A stretch of 64,000 bases of DNA from GCA-2688775 sp035288865. GTDB lineage: Archaea; Nanobdellota; Nanobdellia; Woesearchaeales; GW2011-AR4. This document shows positions 33,527-42,500 of the stretch, piece after piece. The stretch covers positions 1 to 64,000 of the forward strand of contig DATDZA010000035.1 of assembly GCA_035288865.1 (NCBI GenBank). Direction: 5' to 3'. A program made the translations under genes and the position numbers. Below the pieces are notes generated by a model that did not search any database, was not told the DNA's origin, and saw nothing but the letters and a program-made list of their open reading frames with translations. Each line of letters starts with the position of its first letter. Positions within the stretch are counted from its first letter, which is position 1.

Positions 33527-34147
33527 ATGTATAGCGATATTGCAATTCCACAAAATAATGAAACAGAGTTTGCTGAGATTGCTTCAAAACTGGGAATAAA
33601 AAAACTTTATTTTTTATATGAATCAAATAATTTTTCAGAAGAAAAAATAAACAAGAAAATTGAATCAATAAAAGAGAAGTATAATTTAAACTTTGAATCA
33701 GGAATAATTATTAAAAACCAGGATACAAATAAAATAAAAATAAATTCTAAATTAACCGTCGCAAGAAGCTCAGATAAGGACAGATTTCTAATTGAATGCA
33801 AAAAAATTAAGATGATTTATGGATTCGAAGGGCTTGGCAGGAAGGATTATCTTCATCAAAGAGCATCAGGATTAAATCATATTATGTGTGAGCTCGCAAG
33901 AAAAAATAACATTTATGTTGGATTCTCATATAGTTCATTACTAAATAACGAGGCTAATTCGCCAGTTCTTATCGGCAGAATGATTCAGAACATTAAGCTT
34001 TGCCAGAAATATAAAGTCAAAACTGCCATTGGGGCCTTTGCTGAAAACCCTTTTGATTTAAGGGCGCCGCATGACTTATTTAATCTATTTAAAATATTTG
34101 GAATGGACGAGGGGAATGTTAAGAATTCTCTTAACTACAATTTATGA
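33527..34147 (+). CDS. rnp3: RNase P protein Rpp30 (Rnp3)
   Basis: 206 residues, a PHP-type barrel. YSDIAIPQNNETEFAEIASK opens it, then FLIECKKIKMIYGFEGLGRK, HQRASGLNHIMCELARKNNI, VLIGRMIQNIKLCQKYKVKT and GAFAENPFDLRAPHDLFNLF are conserved in Rpp30. Rpp30 supports the RNase P RNA in 5' maturation of tRNA. Rpp29, its usual companion in the ribosomal operon, is absent from the expected place, and no RNase P RNA was seen. TTTTATATA ends about 27 nt before the ATG, so the mRNA is probably leaderless. Confidence 0.9.
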   Translation: MYSDIAIPQNNETEFAEIASKLGIKKLYFLYESNNFSEEKINKKIESIKEKYNLNFESGIIIKNQDTNKIKINSKLTVARSSDKDRFLIECKKIKMIYGFEGLGRKDYLHQRASGLNHIMCELARKNNIYVGFSYSSLLNNEANSPVLIGRMIQNIKLCQKYKVKTAIGAFAENPFDLRAPHDLFNLFKIFGMDEGNVKNSLNYNL

Positions 34148-34342
34148 ATGAAAAACCAAAAGGTTTTAATAGAAGATATTCAGTAAATCTAATTTAAAAT
34201 GAATATTGTGCTATAAATATTTTTTTATTTATTTTTTAACATGAAAAGAGGAAAAATGGGTGCAACTGTTAATAATAAAATTCGCGCTTTTTCTATTTAT
34301 GCCCTGATAATACTTTTATTTTCATTGCTTAGGGGAGATAGA

Positions 34343-37300
34343 ATGAAAATTAAAAATAAAAATTCTCGAGAACATCTCATGTTCGTAACATTTTTGATAT
34401 TTTTGATTAGTCTTAATTTTGTGTATTCAACAGGTGAGTCATGCATTTCCGATTCAGATTGTAACGGAGGTGAGATATGTTCAGGGAGTGTTTGTACTGC
34501 ACAAAATCTTTGCGGCGATGGAGTGTGCAGTGGAGAAACACCTGTAAGTTGCCCCCAAGATTGCAAGTATTGCGATGATAAATGTGATCCTCAAGGATGT
34601 TTTCCCCAATCTTACGGAAAAAGAATATACACTCCATATTTTGGCACTTGTTATCCCTCTTGTGGATTTAAAGGAGGAAGTTGTTTATCCAATCCCAATC
34701 AATGCTCATATCCTGTTGTAAATGCTGGTTATGAAACTTGGGATTGTGAAGGATATTGCTGTGTATCATCTTCATCAACAGTAACGGTAACTGCTTCCCA
34801 TACCCCTCAAAATCCATCAGCGTCGAGTACTGTTGTAATAACTGTAGGATCTTCACAAGTAGTTAATTTCTTAGATATTAATGTTGGAAGTACCGGCAAA
34901 GAAACGTGCTTAAATACCAATACTTGTACTTTTAGTTTCCTCGCGAGTGTTTATGGAACTACTTCTTATGATTATTATGGAACCGCAAGATCACAAGCAA
35001 TTGAATTAGGAAGATCAGGAACAAACACTATAACCTTAGGAGGGGGATCATCACAACTAACAGCAACTCCAAATTCTGTAAATATAGGTGTAGGAGAAAA
35101 TAAACCTAATCAAGCAACTATTTCAGGCGGCTCAGGAGGTTATAGTATTAAAGAAGCATGCAACAGCGCTATTGCGTGGTGTGATTTATTGGGACCTAAT
35201 AAAGATTCACTTTACGTCGAGGGAAGAAGTGCAGGCTCAACAGCCATTAAAGTAAAAGACAGCGTAAATGCCGAAGTGACCGTCACAGTTAACGTCGGCA
35301 CCGGCGGTCCAACTGGATGCGGCGCAAGAGGATGGCGAGATTATCCTAGTTGGGGTCAATGCCAAGAGTGCGATCAAAATCCTCCCGGCTGTGGAGGCAG
35401 AGGATGTGGAGAAGCTGAAGCATTCTGTGATGGAACTAATTGGAATAATCAATATTCTCCTTTTGTAAAAGACAGCGACAAGGGAACAGCAACATCTGGC
35501 CATGCATGCCCATGCGCAGGAAGCACACAATTATGTAACGGACAACCAAGACCAACAACTCCAGCATGTCCGCAAGGCCAAACTTATCAATGTGTAAATA
35601 CTCCGCCTGAGACCGGTAACTTTTGGGTATGTAGGAGTGGAACATCAAGCTGCCCAGCATGCAGTCCTCCCGGATCAACAGACGTGAAAGCAAGAGTTTT
35701 GAAAGCACAGTCGTGCCTGCCTGTTGGGGCTTCAAGCATGGATTGCCTAGTCACAATTACTAATGGATTCGGCGGATGCTCAATCAGCAGAACGCCGCGT
35801 TTTCCAGGCTCATCAATAATCAGCTGTAACAAAATATCTGGATGCGGAACTGGAGCTGATTTATTTAGTATGATAGAAAATGGCCCGGGAAATTGTGTAG
35901 GTGCTGCAGGGCCATGGAGATATGAAACTGGTGGGAGTGGCACATGCCCAGCATGCACTTCTCCAGGAACAACAGATGTAAAAGCAAGGGTCTTGCAAGC
36001 GCAGTCGTGCATGACCCCAAGTCCTTCAAGTATGGACTGTCTGGTTTCCACGGTTAATAGTTGGGGAGGCGGCCAAATCAAAAGACGTTGCTGCAAGCCA
36101 GGCGGAAGTGAACCTCGAGATGATACAATTGACACCCCAAATGGAAGAATTATAGATTTGATATCCAGCTGTTGCGACCTTCCAGAATCGAGATGGGCAT
36201 ATATGGATGTAACAGATGGCGGAGGAATCGATAATGAATTGCCCAAGATAGACTCGGTCACCCCAAACCCAGTAAAAACTGGAGCAACATTGACAATCAA
36301 CGGCAAAAGCCTCGTGGCAACAGTGCAATATTTTGATTCTGCCAGAGTAATGAGAACATATATAGGGCACACAAATAGTGCAGCAACACAAATAATAATT
36401 CCAGTGCCAAGTGATTTTAAGCCAGGGCAATACACTGTAAGAATATACGCCGCGGCTGACAGAATTTCAAATGAAGTTCCAGTAACAGTTATAGCAGGAA
36501 CTCAGAAATGCTCACCTGATGGATCCGCTTGCGGATATTGCGAAGAAGAATCACAGTGCCTACTCGATCCTCTGACCCCAACGGAAACGCAATGCATCAG
36601 CTCAGGCCAGTATTCTGGTGACAATTTCTGCGACAAAGGGCAATGGACGACAAGAACTAAATTGCTTGCATTAAAGTTATTGAAGCTAAAAAGTGCCGAC
36701 TATGTTTTATTCTGTGATAAGAAAGAAGTTTCATTAAATACTTTACAATACTTAACTGCTTCAAGCCAGGACGCATATACTGCATTAAGCAATTTTGATC
36801 CGAATAATTTCTGCGTGCTGAAAAACAATAATGCGGTAATCGGCGGGGCATCATTAAATGGAAATCTAAGCACGAATTCAGGAAGCATTAATGTTTTTGG
36901 AGTTACCAATTGTAATGGCGCAATGGCATTTAATGATAACCAATATCATCCATGTGGCTCAAATAATGTGTGGTACAACAACGGACTTAACAGCATTATT
37001 TTTAGCAGTACTTCCATTTCAATAAGTTCTGATCAAGAACAGACTAGCTTTATAGTCAACATTATTCAATCAATAATTGATGCTATTAAGGGGTTGATAA
37101 TAAAATCGCCTTATGACGAATCCTACTTGAATAGCATCATGAAATTCCGACAGCTGTATATGAGCATACAAGGCAGTAAATCTATAATGGGCTCAATGGA
37201 TTTCAACGGGCAGCAGTATCTTAACACCGTCATAGAGTACCGAGGCTTTGATGATAACCTGTGCGTCTTAGTGGATAGCTACAACGTGGCAAATTCAGAT

Positions 37301-37429
37301 CCCTCTTCTGGAATAGCGTGCGCGCAGAAGGGGCAAGATTTCTACGTGCTTGCCCAGGGAAGCCAATTTACAAAATTAAATCCTGATGATGTATGGCTGG
37401 ATTTAACCTCCAAGTTGAGGATAAAATGA
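34343..37429 (+). CDS. Large Cys-rich secreted surface protein with IPT/TIG domain
   Basis: 1,028 residues from the ATG at 34343, which has GGGGAGAT four bases upstream and gives a clean signal peptide (MFVTFLIFLISLNFVYS). An upstream Met at 34241 is possible. The mature N-terminus is Cys-rich (CISDSDCNGGEICSGSVCTA). A duplicated unit reads CPACSPPGSTDVKARVLKAQ and CPACTSPGTTDVKARVLQAQ about 98 residues apart. An IPT/TIG Ig-like domain follows (DSVTPNPVKTGATLTINGKS). The end is beta- and Asn-rich. It opens the envelope cluster; its stop overlaps the next ATG (ATGA). The role is likely structural or adhesive; no enzyme motif was seen. Confidence 0.75.
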   Translation: MKIKNKNSREHLMFVTFLIFLISLNFVYSTGESCISDSDCNGGEICSGSVCTAQNLCGDGVCSGETPVSCPQDCKYCDDKCDPQGCFPQSYGKRIYTPYFGTCYPSCGFKGGSCLSNPNQCSYPVVNAGYETWDCEGYCCVSSSSTVTVTASHTPQNPSASSTVVITVGSSQVVNFLDINVGSTGKETCLNTNTCTFSFLASVYGTTSYDYYGTARSQAIELGRSGTNTITLGGGSSQLTATPNSVNIGVGENKPNQATISGGSGGYSIKEACNSAIAWCDLLGPNKDSLYVEGRSAGSTAIKVKDSVNAEVTVTVNVGTGGPTGCGARGWRDYPSWGQCQECDQNPPGCGGRGCGEAEAFCDGTNWNNQYSPFVKDSDKGTATSGHACPCAGSTQLCNGQPRPTTPACPQGQTYQCVNTPPETGNFWVCRSGTSSCPACSPPGSTDVKARVLKAQSCLPVGASSMDCLVTITNGFGGCSISRTPRFPGSSIISCNKISGCGTGADLFSMIENGPGNCVGAAGPWRYETGGSGTCPACTSPGTTDVKARVLQAQSCMTPSPSSMDCLVSTVNSWGGGQIKRRCCKPGGSEPRDDTIDTPNGRIIDLISSCCDLPESRWAYMDVTDGGGIDNELPKIDSVTPNPVKTGATLTINGKSLVATVQYFDSARVMRTYIGHTNSAATQIIIPVPSDFKPGQYTVRIYAAADRISNEVPVTVIAGTQKCSPDGSACGYCEEESQCLLDPLTPTETQCISSGQYSGDNFCDKGQWTTRTKLLALKLLKLKSADYVLFCDKKEVSLNTLQYLTASSQDAYTALSNFDPNNFCVLKNNNAVIGGASLNGNLSTNSGSINVFGVTNCNGAMAFNDNQYHPCGSNNVWYNNGLNSIIFSSTSISISSDQEQTSFIVNIIQSIIDAIKGLIIKSPYDESYLNSIMKFRQLYMSIQGSKSIMGSMDFNGQQYLNTVIEYRGFDDNLCVLVDSYNVANSDPSSGIACAQKGQDFYVLAQGSQFTKLNPDDVWLDLTSKLRIK

Positions 37430-39543
37430 AAATAAAATCACTCAAATCACAGATTACAATGATGATTATAGTCGGGTTAGTGTTATCCATATTAATTGGA
37501 ATTGTATTTTACATTTCTAAATCTACTGTCAAGAAAACGATACAGCAAGGAGTGAAAACAACACAGAGCACTGCTCTCGACACACAGCCGATTAAGGAGT
37601 TTGTGTCAAAATGCCAGGACAAGCTCGCAAAAGAGGCAATCACACTTATAGGGAAACAGGGTGGTTACATATACAAAAGCCAGGGTGGAGATTTAATTGA
37701 TTATTCAGGCAGCGATCAGGGCATATTCTTCATCATGTATGGGGGCAATAAAGTTGCTTACAATATCGAGCAGCCTCCCATTTATTTGATAGCACCTTTT
37801 TCTTCAACACCTCCAGATTATCCGTGGATAAGTTTTCCTTACAAGGACTCACAGTCCAATGATCAAACATTTGACGGAATTTTTGGATTGAGCAATATGC
37901 CTCCATTAAATAATTCTCAAGGGCCTAACTCAATTCAATCACAGATAGAAAGTTATATCGATAATAAAATGGGAATTTGCGCAGATTTAAAAACATTCAC
38001 AAATGAAGGTTACGAAATCAGCGTAAACAAAAGCAAAACAACTGCCACTATTGCAAGTTCTGATGTGAGAATAAAAACCTCAATGCCGATTAGAATAATA
38101 AATAAAGCAACGGGCGAGCAAACCTATATTGACGCATTTTCAACATCAGTCAATGTAAGGGTTCAGGATATTTATTATTTTGCGAAAAGTATTTTAAGCA
38201 ACGATGTTACGAAAATCAATTTTGATCTTAAGGATGTTGCCAATAATAAGAATTCTTTCAGAATAGAAGTTCTGGATAATATTTTTTCGAAAGATGACAT
38301 AGTAATAATTACTGATGACAAATCGCAGATATCTGGAAAACAGTATGAATATAGACTTGCCAGAAAGAATAGGGCTCCTGCGCTTTATTACATAAAGGAG
38401 AATATAATCCAACTTCCGCGAGATTATATGATATACCAAGATGACCTTATAAGGGGGTCGGAACTGAACGCTGAAGACCCTGATGAGGATTCTGTAAGGA
38501 TAACCATTACGGACCAGCTCAATCCAACAGGAAACACTCCAGCAGGAAACCCTCCTGGAGCAAAGCTTTTTGGTCGGGAAAAATTCTTTGTTGTGGTATC
38601 TTATTTTGATGCTTTGCGAGCTTCGGATAGCACACTCGATTCGGATTTTACATATTTAAAATCAAAAGGAGTAGATGGAATAAGAATATTTCCGAATTGG
38701 TGGAACTGGAATAACGGCGATCGCCAAGCTGCAACTGACACTTTGATAGACGAAAACGGAAATCTTAGACAGAGCCAATTAGACAGGTTGAAAATTGTTT
38801 TGGACAAAGCAAAAAACAAAGAATTTATTGTGGATGTAAGCTTTGCAAGGGAAGTGGCAGGGCAAGAGGTTATAGATATTAACGAATATAAAAATGGAAT
38901 TATAGAGGCCGTAGGCATGATAAAACAGGACGGCTACAAGGATATACTGATTGATATACAAAACGAGCATAATGGGGGAATAACTTATCTAAGCGACAAT
39001 GATGTGAAGGATATAAGGGACGATATAAAGCAAATTGCTCCTGATTACCCCCTTGGAGCATCAATTGCTTACGACGCATCTACTTCTTATGCCATAGATG
39101 CAGCTAATGTTGTAAATCTTGATGTGATTTTGTACCATGATCCGCGCACTGCCGATTGGTACCAAAGAACAGGGCAAGTGGTCAATGAGCTTAAGGTTTC
39201 TGGCAAGCCAGTCTATCTGGAGGAGCCGGAAAGATGGATGCCGGGAAGTTCCCTGACCAGCAACGACTTTATGACTGCGATGACGCAGGCAAAATCCGCA
39301 GGAGCCGCTGCATGGACATTTCACACAGAGGCAGGGTTTGACCTTAGATCTGACTCATTGCAATCACAACTAAGCAGTGTTGAGCGCGAATTTTTAGATT
39401 CAATCAATGGACTCCAGCTCAACCCGATTGGCATAGGATCTAATCTGCCCGTAATGCTTGACAGGCCGCAAATAAAATTTAGAATAGAGGCAAGCGACGG
39501 AATTTTATCAGATTATCAAATTATAACGGTAAACCAAGAATGA
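37426..39543 (+). CDS. Membrane-anchored protein with a nested GH-A-like glycoside hydrolase domain
   Basis: 705 residues. One N-terminal membrane helix (MMIIVGLVLSILIGIVFYIS) is followed by EFVSKCQDKLAKEAITLIGK, seen in DPANN surface proteins. At about 345-365 an Ig/cadherin-like repeat begins (NAEDPDEDSVRITITDQ) and resumes only at 685-705 (KFRIEASDGILSDYQIITV). Between, about 378-640, lies a TIM-barrel glycoside hydrolase-like domain: VDGIRIFPNWWNW, DILIDIQNEHNG (acid/base candidate E514) and PVYLEEPERW (nucleophile candidate E599 or E600). Strand-end glutamates after NE and YLE fit clan GH-A (GH5-like). Substrate is unknown. The start is set by ATGA overlap. Confidence 0.75.
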   Translation: MKIKSLKSQITMMIIVGLVLSILIGIVFYISKSTVKKTIQQGVKTTQSTALDTQPIKEFVSKCQDKLAKEAITLIGKQGGYIYKSQGGDLIDYSGSDQGIFFIMYGGNKVAYNIEQPPIYLIAPFSSTPPDYPWISFPYKDSQSNDQTFDGIFGLSNMPPLNNSQGPNSIQSQIESYIDNKMGICADLKTFTNEGYEISVNKSKTTATIASSDVRIKTSMPIRIINKATGEQTYIDAFSTSVNVRVQDIYYFAKSILSNDVTKINFDLKDVANNKNSFRIEVLDNIFSKDDIVIITDDKSQISGKQYEYRLARKNRAPALYYIKENIIQLPRDYMIYQDDLIRGSELNAEDPDEDSVRITITDQLNPTGNTPAGNPPGAKLFGREKFFVVVSYFDALRASDSTLDSDFTYLKSKGVDGIRIFPNWWNWNNGDRQAATDTLIDENGNLRQSQLDRLKIVLDKAKNKEFIVDVSFAREVAGQEVIDINEYKNGIIEAVGMIKQDGYKDILIDIQNEHNGGITYLSDNDVKDIRDDIKQIAPDYPLGASIAYDASTSYAIDAANVVNLDVILYHDPRTADWYQRTGQVVNELKVSGKPVYLEEPERWMPGSSLTSNDFMTAMTQAKSAGAAAWTFHTEAGFDLRSDSLQSQLSSVEREFLDSINGLQLNPIGIGSNLPVMLDRPQIKFRIEASDGILSDYQIITVNQE

Positions 39544-42500
39544 AAATCGACAAAATATTTCTAACAATATTGGCAGTTTCGATATTCTTGACAGCATCAA
39601 GTATAGTATACTCCCAGTCTGGTGCAACAGTGCTTGGATGCTGCACTAATCCAGGAGCGGGAGATAGATCATGTTCCAGTCAAAGGTTAGTCCAGCTTGA
39701 TGAGGAATGCTGCCCGAAACCTGAATCAAATTTTCTGAGCTATTATAAATCAGCGCAAAATCCACAGGGGCCGGCTAATTATAATGAATGTTCTTCAAAT
39801 TTTTTCTTTGTGAATAGAGACTGCGGAACAGTAAATGCGTGCGCGCTTGGATGCTGCTGTTCCAATACTGGTGGAGTGTTAGCCCCTCAAAGCCAATGCA
39901 CCGGCACCGGCTCAACATTCTATGGCGGGACAACAATCTGCAGCGAGGTTTGCGCAAATCCACAATGCAATGATAACCTTGACAACGATAATAATGGGTG
40001 TGCAGACTTTAACGGCGCAGATACGGGATGTAGCAGCACTGCAGACAATGAAGAATCCGGAGGCAGCTGCAGTAATATAGCTGGAGCGTGCCTAAACCCA
40101 GCCTATGTTCCGAAACTTACAAGCTTTGAGATTAGGCCAGTCAAGGGAGAGAAAAGATTTACAATGTCGTGGTCTGATGAATGCAGTGCAGGAGCATCAT
40201 TTTATGAAATTTTTAAATGTACGGGCTCCGGATGCACAAATTTTGCATTGATCGGCACATCGACTGCCGCAACATTTGATGATTCGTCGGACCTTTCATT
40301 CGGAGTTGCTTACACTTATCAGGTTAAATCACATTATACCCTTCAGGCAGCCACTCCGATAATAAACAAGACAGCATCGCTGGGAAACATAGAATGCCTT
40401 GGCAAATTTTCAACGAACAATTTTTGCGCAAATAATTCGGCTTATGCCTGTGACAGCTTCAACAAGCTTATACTCAGTGTGAATTGCAATTCTCCAAAAA
40501 TTTGTTCTATAAATAACAATGTCCCGGTGTGCATTGCAAGAAGCAATTGCAGCATTGGAAACCCTTTTGGACTCTTTGGTGCACGAAACGACTGTGAGGT
40601 TGGAAAATACTGCTTTTATGATAAATCTTTTTCTACCGTAAACTACTGCTTTGGGTGCGAGCCTTCAATGTCGTGCTATGACTACAAATCACAGCAGACA
40701 TGCACACGTGATAATTGCGGAGTTGGAAGCTGCATGTGGAAAAATATTGGAAATGATTTTGACGCCGGAGCTTGCGTAAGCACAGATGAATATAACTGCA
40801 AGTGGTGCGTTGAAAAGGGAACTTCGTCGATTGGAACTAACAGGGTTTTTAATAATATATTTGATGTTTGCACTCTGGAAAAATCAAGAGCGTTATCCCA
40901 GGGAAATTTTAGATGCTATTTTAACAATGGCGTGGCAACCTCATGCCAGGATATGGGTTGCAGGAGCTATGATCCCTCACAATGCTCCAGCGAGAATATA
41001 CAGCACGATGAGAACAATAATCTTATAAATCCTTCAGGCGATGAATGCGGCATTAAAGTATGCCAAAATATCGGAAACCAGTGTGTGAAGAATGCAGATG
41101 GTGACAATGCATCTGACTGTATGGAGGATTTATGCGAAATGGATTATTTTGCACCAAATACTACTTTAATTCCTATAATCAAACAAGGAGTGATTGACAG
41201 TTTCAACATTAACATTTATGACAAGCTGAGCGCAAATAGTTCACCAAATCTTCAGAATTCAGGTAATTATTCGACGTATATATGTGTAGAGCCATGCGGA
41301 CAGCAAGGTCATCCATATGACAATTTTACAACATCCAGAAAACTTATTTTGAGCGGCCTTGGCATTTTTGACGGTTCCAGCGGAAGCAAAATTTTATCGT
41401 TGCAGGAAGGGAACAATGTTGTAAGGTACTATTCACAGGATCCCGCAAAAAACCTAGAACAAGTTAAGAGTATAACGATTGAGGCGCACAGTAACTCCTT
41501 GAACCCACACGTTATAGGAATAAACGTCACTGGCGCATCAAAAATCAATCAGAAATTTATTACAAGCAATTCCAGGCCAACTATCACAGTTTTATTTTTA
41601 GACCCAGCAATCATAACCTTTGCACGAGTTGTGAATAGGAACACCGGTTTTATGGTTCAGCTGCAGCCAAGCAGCGAGCTCAATAATATACTGAACTTGA
41701 ACATCAATCAAAATATTCCTGATGGAGAATACACTTTTGAGCTGAATGCGAAGAACCAGAACAATCTGTTCATGAATTCTCTGTACACGGCGGCAATAAT
41801 TGTTGACACAACTCCACCGACACTTAATATTACACCAGCAACCGGAGCGATATTAAATTTGACTCCTGTGAACGTCCTGCTGGCTTTCAGCGAAGAGGTA
41901 GTTTTGAGCACTGCAAAAATAAATTTGGCTGATATTAGTGGTTCTTTTTCCACCAACAATAAGAAAAATTATGTTTCTTCTTTGAACCTTAGCGATGGAA
42001 ATAAAGTCCTTGAAGTATCCGCAAAAGATTACGCAGGAAATCAGGTAGGCCGAACGTCTACATTTATAGTTGATGCTTATCCAACGCAAATTAGCCTGTC
42101 GCAGCCACAATTTGGAGTATCTCCCACTTACAATTTTAACATAGCCGTGCAAACCGACAACAATGCGCAATGTAGATATGAGCTTGACAACAACCTAGAT
42201 TTTGAATTCATGAATACATTTTCGTCCACTGGCGGAGTTATACATATTATTCAAAACTTTAACAGAATAACCGTAGGAGATACAAACGTGCATAAATTAT
42301 ATGTTAAATGCCAAGCATCAAGGGGATTAGCTTCAAATATATTTGACCTCAGCGTTGACACGTCCCCGCCTCAAATCATAAACTCATTTGCTTATCCCAA
42401 CCCTATCATAGAAAGACCAATTAGAACCTCTCTAACAGTCCAGACAGATGAGCCTGCGATATGCAAGTACAGCGCCAATACAAACGATTTCAACAGCATG

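Noticed and set aside
34241..34342. Upstream in-frame Met for the first surface protein
   Set aside because: It would place a second hydrophobic segment before the signal peptide, while the ATG at 34343 has GGGGAGAT at proper distance. Not fully excluded.
35587..36435. Long minus-strand open frame (282 codons) opposite the first surface protein
   Set aside because: It is antisense to a Cys- and Pro-rich coding region, lacks a promoter or ribosome-binding site, and its composition is what the reverse complement of that gene would give.
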